A stretch of DNA of 64,000 nucleotides from Nocardioides sp. REDSEA-S33_B3 (lineage in GTDB: Bacteria > Actinomycetota > Actinomycetes > Propionibacteriales > Nocardioidaceae), in contig LUPK01000048.1 in NCBI GenBank assembly GCA_001627335.1, positions 1 through 64,000 on the forward strand, read 5' to 3'. Position 1 is the stretch's first letter, and each line of letters opens with the position of its first letter. A program made the position numbers and the translations under genes. Below, in pieces: positions 45,559-54,247 of the stretch. The notes under the pieces are model-generated. The model had not been told where the DNA came from, ran no database searches, and saw only the letters and a list, made by a program, of their open reading frames with translations.

Positions 45559-47084
45559 GCCGCGTGGTGGTGATCGGGGCCGGCCTGGCCGGTCTCGCGA
45601 CGGCCTGCCACCTCAGCCGCTCGGGCCACGAGGTCGTCGTGGTCGAGGCCGAGCACGCCCCGGGCGGGCGCGCCGGTCGGATCGACCGCGACGGCTACAC
45701 CTTCGACACCGGCCCGACCGTGCTCACCATGCGCGGGCTGCTCGACGACGTGGTCTCCGCCGCCGGTGGCGACCTCGACGCCCTGCTCCCCATGCGGATG
45801 CTCGACCCGGCGTACCGGGCGAAGTTCGCCGACGGCTCCGAGATCCTCGTGCGCCACGGCCACGAGGCGATGCGCGAGGAGATCCGCACCGTCTGCGGGC
45901 CCGCCGACGCGGCCGCCTTCGACGACTTCAGCGCGTGGCTGAAGAAGCTCTACGACGTCGAGATGCCGCACTTCATCGACGCCAACTTCGACAGCCCGCT
46001 CGACCTCGTCTCCTCGCCGGCCGCCGCCGCGAGACTGCTGGGCCTCGGTGGCTTCGGCCGGCTCGGGCCCAACGTCCGGCGCCGCTTCGCCGACGACCGG
46101 CTGCGCCGGCTCTTCACCTTCCAGGCGATGTACGCCGGGCTGCCGCCGTCCTCGGCGCTGGCCCTCTACGCGGTCATCACCTACATGGACTGCATCGAGG
46201 GCGTCTGGTTCCCCGACGGCGGCATGTCGGCGGTCCCGCACGCCCTGGCCAAGGCGGCCACGGACGCCGGTGTCGAGCTGCGCCTGGGCCAGCGGGTCAC
46301 CGAGGTGCTGCGCCGCGCCGACGGCGCCGTCGCCGGCATCGTCATCGAGGGCGACTCCGAGGGCGGTGAGCGGCTGGCCGCCGACGCCGTCGTATGCACG
46401 CTCGACCTGCCGGTGGCCTACCGGCGCCTGCTCCCCGACCTCGCGCCGCCGCGGGTCGTGAAGAAGGGCAAGTACTCGCCCTCGGCCGTCGTGTGGCACG
46501 TCGGCGTCCGCGGCGGGCTCCCCGAGGGGACCCGGCACCACAACATCCACTTCGCCGACGCCTGGGACTCCTCCTTCGACGCCCTGATCAAGCAGGGCCG
46601 GATGATGCCGGACCCCTCGCGCCTGGTCACGGTCCCGACGATGAGCGACCCTTCGCTCGCCCCCGACGGCTCGCACGTCCTCTACGTCCTCGAGCCCGCC
46701 CCCAACCTCGACGGCGTCGTGGACTGGAAGACCCAGCGCGGCCGCACCCGTGAGGAGCTGGAGCGCTTCCTGGAGCGCGAGGGCTACCCGACCGACATCG
46801 TCGCCGAGGAGCTCGTGGACCCCGTCGACTGGGAGGCCCAGGGCATGGAGCGCGGCACGCCGTTCGCGCTGGCCCACACCTTCGCCCAGACCGGCCCGTT
46901 CCGGCCGTCCAACGTCGAGAAGCGCGTGCCCGGCTTCTTCTTCGCCGGCTCCGGCACGACCCCCGGCGTCGGCGTCCCGATGGTGCTGGTCTCCGGCAAG
47001 CTGGCCGCCCAGCGGGTCACCGACTACCTCCCGGCAGCCCCCGCCTGGAAGCCGCGCGCGGCGCGCCGTACCGAGGTGGCCTGA
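45555..47084 (+). CDS. crtI: Phytoene desaturase
   Basis: This 509-residue FAD-dependent desaturase converts phytoene to lycopene in several steps. The N-terminal dinucleotide loop is V-V-V-I-G-A-G-L-A-G-L-A, with F-D-T-G-P-T-V-L-T-M following. The C-terminal CrtI signature F-F-F-A-G-S-G-T-T-P-G-V-G-V-P-M-V is present. Start and stop overlap or abut neighbours (ATGA with crtE; one base before crtB). Confidence 0.95.
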   Translation: MSRVVVIGAGLAGLATACHLSRSGHEVVVVEAEHAPGGRAGRIDRDGYTFDTGPTVLTMRGLLDDVVSAAGGDLDALLPMRMLDPAYRAKFADGSEILVRHGHEAMREEIRTVCGPADAAAFDDFSAWLKKLYDVEMPHFIDANFDSPLDLVSSPAAAARLLGLGGFGRLGPNVRRRFADDRLRRLFTFQAMYAGLPPSSALALYAVITYMDCIEGVWFPDGGMSAVPHALAKAATDAGVELRLGQRVTEVLRRADGAVAGIVIEGDSEGGERLAADAVVCTLDLPVAYRRLLPDLAPPRVVKKGKYSPSAVVWHVGVRGGLPEGTRHHNIHFADAWDSSFDALIKQGRMMPDPSRLVTVPTMSDPSLAPDGSHVLYVLEPAPNLDGVVDWKTQRGRTREELERFLEREGYPTDIVAEELVDPVDWEAQGMERGTPFALAHTFAQTGPFRPSNVEKRVPGFFFAGSGTTPGVGVPMVLVSGKLAAQRVTDYLPAAPAWKPRAARRTEVA

Positions 47085-47085
47085 G

Positions 47086-49002
47086 GTGTCAGCGGTCGCG
47101 ACGTCCGTGGTGGAGCCGGACCTCGTCGAGGGCTACCGCCGGTGCGCGGAGCTCACCCGGCGGCACGGCACGACGTACTACTGGGGCGCGGCGATCCTGC
47201 CCAAGGAGCGCCGCCGGCACGTCCACGCGGTCTACGCGCTGTGCCGCCTCGCCGACGACATCGTCGACGCCCCGGGAGCCACCGACCCGGGGCAGGTCGC
47301 CGCGACCGAGCAGGCGCTGGCCGACTTCCAGGCCGCGTTCATGCGCGCCGTGCAGGAGGGCACCAGCCCCGACCCGGTGCTGGCCGCCGTCGCCCGCACC
47401 GTCCGGGAGACCCGGATCGACCCGGAGTGCTTCGAGCGGTTCTTCGGGGCGATGGCCCAGGACCTCACCACCACGACGTACGACACCTGGGAGGACCTGC
47501 TCGGCTACATGGAGGGCTCGGCCGCGGTCATCGGGGAGATGATGCTGCCCGTCCTCGAGCCGAGCTCGGCCTCGGCCAAGGAGCCGGCACGCGCGCTCGG
47601 CAACGCCTTCCAGCTGACCAACTTCCTGCGGGACGTCGCCGAGGACCTCGACCGCGGCCGGGTCTACATCCCGCAGGAGGACCTCGAGCGCTTCGGCGCC
47701 GACCCCGCCCGACGCCGGGCCGACGCTTCGTGGCGCGCCCTGATGGCCTTCGAGGTCGAGCGCAACCGCGGGCTGTACGCCGAGGCCGATCGCGGCCTGG
47801 CTCTGCTCCCGGACGCCTCGCGCCGCTGCGTCGGCACCGCCCGCCGTCTGTACGCCGGCATCCTGGACCGGATCGAGGACGCCGGCTACGACGTCTTCGG
47901 AGAGCGGGTCGTCGTCCCCACCTGGCGCAAGGCCGCCCTCGCCGGCGCGGCCCTCGGCGTCACCGCGGCCGGTGCACTGCGCACCTCGCCGTCCACCGCT
48001 GGTCGAGGTGCGAGCGGAGCAAGACACGAGACCCCGCCGCGCATCCCGAGCGCCCTGAAGCCGATGCCGCGGCGCGACCAGCTCGAGCCGTCGTGGCAGC
48101 ACGCGAAGCCGGCCCGCATCCGGGCCGCCCTCGACGTGGCCCTCGCCCGCGACCCCGGCGGGTGGTACACCGTCGGGCCGTCCACCGCGCTCGGCACGAC
48201 CAGCATCACCCGCTCCGTCGCGGGCCGCGAGGTCGTGCTCTGGCGCACGAGCACCGGGGTCGCAGCCGGTCCCGGCTCCTGCCCCCACCTGGGCGCGTTG
48301 CTCACCGACTGCGAGGTGTTCGGCGACAAGCTGCACTGCCGCTGGCACGGTCTCGCGCTGGCCCCCGAGGGGCAGCCCGGCTGGCCGGCGTACGCCGCCC
48401 ACGACGACGGCGTGCTGCTCTGGGTCCGCGTCCCCACCCCCGGCGAGACGCCCTCCGACCTGCCGCGGATCACCGCCCGCCCGCCGCTGGCCCGCTCCGT
48501 GGCGGCGGTCGTGGAACTGCCCGGCACCTGCGAGCCGCGGGACATCATCGCCAACCGGCTCGACCCCTGGCACGGCTCGTGGTTCCACCCCTACGCCTTC
48601 AGCCACCTCGAGGTCGACGAGTCCGCCAGCGACGACGAGGTCCTGACCGTCGACGTGACGTTCCGGCTGAGCCGGCGCTGGGGCGTGCCGGTGCGGGCCG
48701 AGTTCGCCTGCCCCGACGCCCGCACGATCGTCATGACGATCACCGAGGGCGAGGGCGCCGGCAGCGTCGTGGAGACGCACGCGACCCCGATCGGGCCGGG
48801 CCCCGACGGCAAGCCGCGCACGATGATGGTCGAGGCCACCATCGCCCACTCCGACCGCCCAAGGTTCAGGGCCGCCCGCGCCGTCTCCAGCCTGCTCCAG
48901 CCGGCGATGCGCCACACCGCGCGTCGCCTGTGGGTCGACGACATGGTCTACGCCGAGCGTCCCTGGCTGCTCCGCGCGCGCGGGGAGTCCTACGGGATCT
49001 GA
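47086..49002 (+). CDS. crtB: Fused phytoene synthase - Rieske (DUF5914) protein
   Basis: One 638-residue frame starting at GTG. Residues 1 to about 290 are phytoene synthase, with both Asp-rich motifs D-D-I-V-D (57-61) and D-V-A-E-D (183-187). Residues of about 325-638 are a DUF5914 protein with a Rieske [2Fe-2S] site, C399-P-H401 and C418-R-W-H421. Between them lies a stretch encoded by a dispersed repeat. In relatives these are two adjacent genes (recollection, not checked). The Rieske half probably feeds electrons to ring or chain modification. There is no stop or internal ribosome site in the linker that I can identify with confidence. Confidence 0.9.
   Translation: MSAVATSVVEPDLVEGYRRCAELTRRHGTTYYWGAAILPKERRRHVHAVYALCRLADDIVDAPGATDPGQVAATEQALADFQAAFMRAVQEGTSPDPVLAAVARTVRETRIDPECFERFFGAMAQDLTTTTYDTWEDLLGYMEGSAAVIGEMMLPVLEPSSASAKEPARALGNAFQLTNFLRDVAEDLDRGRVYIPQEDLERFGADPARRRADASWRALMAFEVERNRGLYAEADRGLALLPDASRRCVGTARRLYAGILDRIEDAGYDVFGERVVVPTWRKAALAGAALGVTAAGALRTSPSTAGRGASGARHETPPRIPSALKPMPRRDQLEPSWQHAKPARIRAALDVALARDPGGWYTVGPSTALGTTSITRSVAGREVVLWRTSTGVAAGPGSCPHLGALLTDCEVFGDKLHCRWHGLALAPEGQPGWPAYAAHDDGVLLWVRVPTPGETPSDLPRITARPPLARSVAAVVELPGTCEPRDIIANRLDPWHGSWFHPYAFSHLEVDESASDDEVLTVDVTFRLSRRWGVPVRAEFACPDARTIVMTITEGEGAGSVVETHATPIGPGPDGKPRTMMVEATIAHSDRPRFRAARAVSSLLQPAMRHTARRLWVDDMVYAERPWLLRARGESYGI
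47995..48036. repeat. REP-like repeat embedded in the crtB-Rieske linker
   Basis: This element begins with the same 20-mer (ACCGCTGGTCGAGGTGCGAG) found at 36117-36136 and ends ACACGAGACC. It is translated in frame as part of residues 304-317 of the fusion. Confidence 0.85.
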
Positions 49003-49010
49003 GCCTGGGC

Positions 49011-50615
49011 TCAGCCGCGCGAGAGGGTACGACGCAGGGCGCCCGCGCCCGGGACCCGACCGCGCAGCGGCGGGCTCCAGGTGCCGTGGCCGGCGACGTC
49101 CCAGCGGGCGAGGAGCGTGTCCGCGGCCTGGAACCCTGTGGTGGCGGCGCGCTCCATGAGCGCGACGGGCAGCTCGCACCGGGTGCCGTCGCCGGCCAGG
49201 ACGACCCGTGGGTCCGGCGTACGCACCCCGGGGCGGGTGGCCCACGGGTCGGTGCCGACCAGGGGGCAGTCCTCGCGCACGAGCAGCTCCTCGCCGAGGA
49301 CCCGGGCGCCGTCGAGCCCGGGGTGCACCCGCAGCAGCTCGCGCCAGAGCACCTGGCGCAGGGCCGCCTTGTCGACGGCGAGGTCAGCGGGCAGGGCGTA
49401 GGCGTGCAGCTCGACGACCGACCCCCCGTGGCGGACGGCCCAGTCGCGCGCGCCGTCCTCGAGCATCTCCAGGAAGGAGATGTTGTCGAGGGGCCCGAAG
49501 CCGCTGGTGCCGAGGAACGGCGCGGCGTCGCGCGGGGCGGGACGGTCCAGCCACAGCCGCCACACGCCGAACGGCGGGGCGTGGCCCAGCCCGGCCAGGC
49601 GATCGCGCCAGGCCGGGTCGGAGGCGCCGAGCCAGGGGGCGCCCTCGACCAGTCGTTGCAGCGGGCGCCGGTCGGTCGCCACGACGACCGCGTCGACCTG
49701 GAGGCTGCGGTCGTCGGTGACGACCACGACACCCTCGCCGTGCTCCTCCAGAGCGCGCACGGGGGAGTCCAGGGTCACCGAGGCGCCGAGCCGCTCCAGG
49801 TGCGCGGCCAGCGGCGACCACAGGGCGGTGTCGAAGTCGTCGGCGGCGACGTCGAAGAGCAGCCCCTCGGCCGAGCCGAGGAAGTAGGTGTGGAACATCG
49901 CGACCAGCTCCCCGCCGGAGAACTCCCGGGGGTCGGCGAAGAAGCTGCGCGCGAAGACCTCCAGCGCCAGGTGCCGGGCGCGGTCGGGGAAGCGCAGCCG
50001 GTCCAGCACGTCGGCGGCGCTGCGCCCGTCGAGGGCGGAGAACGTCTCGGGGAAGGCGACGTCGAGCAGGCCGAGCGCCTCGGCCACGTCCACGCGGGCC
50101 AGGTCGCGCGCCGTGAACGAGGGGGAGCGGAGCACGAAGCCCATCACGCTCCACGGCGGTGTGCGTGGGATGTGGGTGAAGGAGTCGCGCATGCCCTCGG
50201 CCGCGAGCAACGGGTAGTCCCTCACGGCCCGCAGCGCGGTCAGCGACGGGTCGGCGCGGCGCAGCAGCGCGCGCAGGTTGTAGTACTGCCGGAAGAAGGC
50301 GTGGAAGCCGCGGCTCATCGCCACCGACGAGCCGTCGACCTCGACCTGCCACGACGCCACGCGGCCGCCGAGGCGGGAGGTGGACTCCAGCAGCTCGACC
50401 CGCACGCCGCGCTCGGCCAAGGCGGTCGCGGCCGCGAGGCCGGCGATCCCGCCACCGACGACGGCGACGCGGTGCCGCCCGCCGTCCTCGCGCAGGCCGG
50501 CCGGAGGAGCGGGCTGGTGCTCGGCGCGCCGGTCGCGCCCCGGGCGCCAGGCGCCGCGCGGGAGCCGGCCGCCGGCGGCGTACGGCGTGGTAAGGGCGGG
50601 GAGGAAGGAGCTCAT
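49011..50615 (-). CDS. crtU: FAD-dependent carotenoid desaturase/methyltransferase, CrtU-like
   Basis: This 534-residue protein has V-A-V-V-G-G-G-I-A-G-L-A-A-A-T-A-L (FAD loop) near residue 50, then M-S-R-G-F-H-A-F-F-R-Q-Y-Y-N-L-R-A-L-L-R-R and F-L-G-S-A-E-G-L-L-F-D-V, both characteristic of actinobacterial isorenieratene synthases. CrtU desaturates and methyl-shifts beta-ionone rings to aromatic rings. Its start overlaps the methyltransferase stop; the stop is 8 bases from that of the crtB fusion, which converges on it. Confidence 0.88.
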   Translation of the reverse strand: MSSFLPALTTPYAAGGRLPRGAWRPGRDRRAEHQPAPPAGLREDGGRHRVAVVGGGIAGLAAATALAERGVRVELLESTSRLGGRVASWQVEVDGSSVAMSRGFHAFFRQYYNLRALLRRADPSLTALRAVRDYPLLAAEGMRDSFTHIPRTPPWSVMGFVLRSPSFTARDLARVDVAEALGLLDVAFPETFSALDGRSAADVLDRLRFPDRARHLALEVFARSFFADPREFSGGELVAMFHTYFLGSAEGLLFDVAADDFDTALWSPLAAHLERLGASVTLDSPVRALEEHGEGVVVVTDDRSLQVDAVVVATDRRPLQRLVEGAPWLGASDPAWRDRLAGLGHAPPFGVWRLWLDRPAPRDAAPFLGTSGFGPLDNISFLEMLEDGARDWAVRHGGSVVELHAYALPADLAVDKAALRQVLWRELLRVHPGLDGARVLGEELLVREDCPLVGTDPWATRPGVRTPDPRVVLAGDGTRCELPVALMERAATTGFQAADTLLARWDVAGHGTWSPPLRGRVPGAGALRRTLSRG

Positions 50616-51343
50616 CGGGGCTTCCTTGCGCGCCACGTGTGCACCTGGCCGCGCTGCCAGCCCGTGGCGGAGCGGTGCTCGACGTCGGTGAACCCGACCG
50701 CACGCAGCCGCCCGGCCAGGCCCTGGACGCCGTCGAAGTCCAGGACGCTGCGCCACAGGTAGCGGTAGATCGGGCTGCCGGGAGCGGTCACGAACCCCAG
50801 CGGGATCACGACCAGCCAGCAGGTCAGGTGCCAGGCCCAGGTGGCGATCCTGCTCTCCCGGACGCTGTAGTCGTGCACGACCAGCGCGCCGCCGTCGGTC
50901 AGCACGTCGAGCACCTCGCCGAGGAGGCGGTCGCGGGAGCTCACGTTGCGCACGAGGTACGCCGCCAGCACGCCGTCCACGGGACCCAGCTCGGCCCCGG
51001 TCAGCCGCTCGGCGTCGGCCTGGCGGAAGTCGGCTCGGGCCAGCGCGGTCTTGCCGCGGGCCTGATCGAGCATCCCGGCAGACCCGTCGATCCCGACGAC
51101 CTCGGCGTCCACGCCGGCCTCGTCGAGCGCGCGCACGAGCGCGGCGGTCGAGGCCCCGGACCCGCAGCCGAGGTCGACGACCCTGGGGCGCCGGCCCGGC
51201 GTGGCGGGCAGGGCCTCCACAAGCGCACGGGCGGAGGAGCGCAGCTGCGCGTGGTAGCCCGGGCTGAGCGCGACCATGAGGTCGTAGCTGCGCGCCACCC
51301 GGTCGAAGGCGGAGGGGACGGTGCCCCCGGCGAGCTCGGTCAT
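50612..51343 (-). CDS. SAM-dependent methyltransferase in the carotenoid operon
   Basis: This 243-residue class I methyltransferase has V-V-D-L-G-C-G-S-G-A-S-T (SAM loop, about 59-70), V-V-G-I-D-G-S-A-G-M-L and a downstream L-A-A-Y-L-V-R-N-V, the UbiE/COQ5-like pattern. It lies in overlapping register between crtYd and crtU. A role in modifying the carotenoid end product is inferred. Confidence 0.82.
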   Translation of the reverse strand: MTELAGGTVPSAFDRVARSYDLMVALSPGYHAQLRSSARALVEALPATPGRRPRVVDLGCGSGASTAALVRALDEAGVDAEVVGIDGSAGMLDQARGKTALARADFRQADAERLTGAELGPVDGVLAAYLVRNVSSRDRLLGEVLDVLTDGGALVVHDYSVRESRIATWAWHLTCWLVVIPLGFVTAPGSPIYRYLWRSVLDFDGVQGLAGRLRAVGFTDVEHRSATGWQRGQVHTWRARKPR

Positions 51344-51708
51344 GCGCGCTGCTCCTGTCGTCGTCCGCTGTCGCCGGCGCCGTCGCCGGTGCCCGAGCGC
51401 CGCTCCTCGCGCCGCCCGGCGTGCACCCACAGCACCATGGCGAGGGTCACCATGCCGAAACCGAAGGCGAAGTCCTCCACCGGGATGTCCCAGGGGGCGC
51501 GGACGCCGGTCATGTCGGCCTCGTTGTAGAGCACCAGCGGGTCCGACAGCTTGGTCAGCCAGCCGTCGACGGGGACCTGGAAGCCCATGACGATGGCCAT
51601 CGCCAGCCAGTAGCGCCAGGTGCGCAGGATGCCGGTGCGCAGCCACAGCAGCTCGATCGCGAGCACGACGACGACCGAGACGAGCGCGGTCAGCGTGTAG
51701 ATCCCCAT
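51340..51708 (-). CDS. crtYd: Lycopene cyclase subunit (CrtYd/Yf type)
   Basis: This 122-residue protein has three TM segments and the cyclase-domain motif P-V-E-D-F-A-F-G-F (about 72-80). Heterodimeric cyclases of actinobacteria pair two such subunits to cyclise lycopene ends to beta- or epsilon-rings. The c/d assignment follows gene order. It overlaps both neighbours. Confidence 0.85.
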   Translation of the reverse strand: MGIYTLTALVSVVVVLAIELLWLRTGILRTWRYWLAMAIVMGFQVPVDGWLTKLSDPLVLYNEADMTGVRAPWDIPVEDFAFGFGMVTLAMVLWVHAGRREERRSGTGDGAGDSGRRQEQRA

Positions 51709-52127
51709 CAGGCCACCTTCTCCTCGGTGCTCGCCGACGGAGCGGGGCGGGGCCCGCCGCCGTGCGGCAGGTCACGGAGGACCCGGCCGAGCGGCTCCCC
51801 GGCGCGCAGTCGCCCGAGCGCGGTCAGCACGTTGCCGACGGCCTCCAGCGTCAGCAGGCCGCAGATCGGCACGACGATGAAGAAGACCAGCTCCTCCAGC
51901 GGCATCTCGAAGGGCAGCAGGATGCCGGTCAGCTTCTCCTCGGAGTAGGACCACGAGCCCGCGGCGATCATCGCGATGTCCCAGATGCTGTAGGCCAGCA
52001 CGAGCGGCGCCATCGCGACCAGCAGCCGCCGCGGCCGCCGCCAGACGCGTGCCCCGAGGAGCAGCTCCAGGGGCAGCGTGATCAGCAGGCACAGGCCCAT
52101 GACGACGAGGTACTCCCCGCGTTCCAT
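51708..52127 (-). CDS. crtYc: Lycopene cyclase subunit (CrtYc/Ye type)
   Basis: This 139-residue protein has three TM segments and the motif P-L-E-E-L-V-F-F-I (about 75-83), then a soluble tail. It is first gene of the minus-strand operon crtYc-crtYd-methyltransferase-crtU. The 181-base gap to the SDR gene at 52309 must hold promoters for both directions; no clear element is seen. Confidence 0.85.
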   Translation of the reverse strand: MERGEYLVVMGLCLLITLPLELLLGARVWRRPRRLLVAMAPLVLAYSIWDIAMIAAGSWSYSEEKLTGILLPFEMPLEELVFFIVVPICGLLTLEAVGNVLTALGRLRAGEPLGRVLRDLPHGGGPRPAPSASTEEKVA

Positions 52128-52308
52128 CTCCACTCCTCGTCCACCGGTCCACAGGGACCCACTCCGACACTCTGCGGACAAGCGTCCCCGAGCGGACAAC
52201 ACCCCTGGCTCACCCGGAGTGGGCTGGCGGTCACGCCGCCGACCGGGTGGGCGCGAGCGCCTGTGGTCGTCCCGGGTCGGCCTCCCGGCCGGGTGCGAGG
52301 ATGCCCCC

Positions 52309-53175
52309 GTGCTCGACCTGCTGCCCTCCGCCCTCCCCGCCACCGTCACCGCCACGCCGGCCCGCCTGCTGCGCCGCCTGCGCGGCGCTCCCTCACCCGT
52401 GGCGGGCCGCACGGTCCTGGTGACGGGGGCCTCCTCGGGGATCGGCGAGCACACGGCGTACGCCGCCGCGCGGGCCGGTGCGAAGGTCCTGCTCGTCGCG
52501 CGCCGCGCCGAGGAGCTGGACCGGGTCGCGGAGCAGGTGCGGGCGCTGGGTGGGCAGGCAGCGACGTACTCCTGCGACCTGACCGACGGCGAGGCCGTCG
52601 ACGCGCTGGTGGTCCGGGTGCTGGCCGAGCACGGCGCGGTCGACCACCTGGTCAACAACGCCGGTCGGTCGATCCGCCGCTCGCTGTCCGAGAGCGCCGA
52701 CCGCTTCCACGACGTGGAGCGGACGATGGCGATCAACTACTTCGGCCCAGTGCGGCTCACGATGGGGCTGCTGCCCGCCATGCGCGCGCAGGGCTTCGGG
52801 CACGTCGTCAACGTCGTGTCGTGGGGCGTGCAGATCAAGGCCCCCAAGTTCTCGGCCTACCTCGCCTCCAAGTCCGCGATCGACACCTGGGGCCGGATCC
52901 TGGCCCGCGAGGCGCGCTCGGACGGCGTGCACGTGACCAACATGCGCTTCGGGCTCGTGAAGACGCCGATGATCGCGCCCACCAAGGAGTACGAGAACCA
53001 GCGCGCGATGACCGCCGAGCAGGCCGGCCAGCAGGTGCTGCGGATCATGGAGGACCTGCCGCCCGCATGGGGACACCCGGTCGGGTACGTCGGCGAGGCG
53101 ATGGGGCTGCTGGCGCCGAGGCTCACCGACGCGGTGATGCATCGGCTGCACCAGCGCATCCCCGACGCCCGCTGA
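52309..53175 (+). CDS. Short-chain dehydrogenase/reductase
   Basis: This 288-residue SDR has cofactor loop T-G-A-S-S-G-I-G, N-N-A-G, and catalytic Y-L-A-S-K. About 35 extra N-terminal residues precede the Rossmann fold. It starts at GTG 52309. The substrate is unknown; its place beside the carotenoid genes does not prove a link. Confidence 0.9.
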   Translation: MLDLLPSALPATVTATPARLLRRLRGAPSPVAGRTVLVTGASSGIGEHTAYAAARAGAKVLLVARRAEELDRVAEQVRALGGQAATYSCDLTDGEAVDALVVRVLAEHGAVDHLVNNAGRSIRRSLSESADRFHDVERTMAINYFGPVRLTMGLLPAMRAQGFGHVVNVVSWGVQIKAPKFSAYLASKSAIDTWGRILAREARSDGVHVTNMRFGLVKTPMIAPTKEYENQRAMTAEQAGQQVLRIMEDLPPAWGHPVGYVGEAMGLLAPRLTDAVMHRLHQRIPDAR

Positions 53176-53193
53176 GCCGCGGGGAGGACGCGG

Positions 53194-54186
53194 TCAGGAG
53201 GCCTTCTTGGCCGCCGTCTTCCTGCTGGCCGTCTTCTTGCTCGTCGACTTCTTGGCTGCGGTCTTCTTCGCTGCGGTTTTCTTGGTGGCCGCCTTCTTCG
53301 CGGGAGCCTTCTTCGTCGACTTCTTCGCCGCGGTCTTCTTGGTCGTCTTCTTCGCGGCGGCCTTCTCGGCCGGTTCCTCGGCCTCCTCGGAGGTGTCCTC
53401 GCCCCGGCCCTTCTTGGCCGCGTCGACCGAGCGCTGCAGGGCGGCGAGCAGGTCGACCACCTCGCCGGAGGTCTTGGTGGAGGTGGGGGTCCGCTCGACC
53501 TCGCCGCCCTCGATCTTGGCCTTGACCAGCGCCTCGACGGCGTCGGCGTAGTCGTCGGAGAACTCGCTGGCGTCGAAGTCGCCGGAGAGCGTCTCGACGA
53601 GCATGTTGGCCATCTTGACCTCGGCGTCCTTGACCTCGCCGACCTCGACGCTGAAGTCCGGGACACGGATCTCGTCGGGCCACATCATCGTCTGCAGCAC
53701 GATCACGTCGCCGGCCTCGGTCTCGCGCACCCGCAGCACGGCCACGGTGGTGCGCTGGCGCAGGGCGACGGTCACGACGGCCATCCGGTCGGCGTCCTGC
53801 AGCGCCTGGCGCAGCAGCGCGTAGGGCTTGGCGCCGGTCTTCTCGGGCTCGAGGTAGTAGGACTTCTCGAAGAGCAGCGGGTCGATCTGGTCGCTGGGCA
53901 CGAACTTCTCGACCGCGATCTCGCGCGAGGACGTGACGGGCAGCTCGGCGAGGTCGTCGTCGGTGAGGATGACCATCTCGCCGTCCTCGGTCTCGTAGCC
54001 CTTGGCGATGTCGGCGTAGGCCACCTCCTCGCCGTCCAGGGAGCAGATGCGCTGGTAGCGGATGCGGCCGCCGTCCTTGGCGTGCACCTGGCGGAAGGAG
54101 ACGTCGTGGGACTCGGTCGCGGAGTAGAGCTTCACCGGGACGCTGACCAGCCCGAACGAGACCGAGCCCTTCCAAATGGCACGCAT
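53194..54186 (-). CDS. ku: Ku, NHEJ end-binding protein
   Basis: The 330 residues begin M-R-A-I-W-K-G-S-V-S-F-G-L-V-S-V-P-V-K-L-Y, the classic bacterial Ku start; the core ends near 245. The tail is a long Lys/Ala/Thr-rich low-complexity extension (K-K-T-A-A-K-K-type repeats) that probably binds DNA. Ku homodimers ring the broken end and recruit the ligase. It diverges from the ligase gene across a 61-base gap. Confidence 0.95.
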   Translation of the reverse strand: MRAIWKGSVSFGLVSVPVKLYSATESHDVSFRQVHAKDGGRIRYQRICSLDGEEVAYADIAKGYETEDGEMVILTDDDLAELPVTSSREIAVEKFVPSDQIDPLLFEKSYYLEPEKTGAKPYALLRQALQDADRMAVVTVALRQRTTVAVLRVRETEAGDVIVLQTMMWPDEIRVPDFSVEVGEVKDAEVKMANMLVETLSGDFDASEFSDDYADAVEALVKAKIEGGEVERTPTSTKTSGEVVDLLAALQRSVDAAKKGRGEDTSEEAEEPAEKAAAKKTTKKTAAKKSTKKAPAKKAATKKTAAKKTAAKKSTSKKTASRKTAAKKAS

Positions 54187-54247
54187 GGTGCCCAGTGTGA
54201 CCCGTGGGGCGAGTGAAAGTCATCGCCCCGACGGTCACAATGCGGGG

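Noticed and set aside
47142..50762. 1206-codon plus-strand frame
   Set aside because: Overlaps the crtB fusion in another frame and continues antisense through crtU; composition is that of a shadow.
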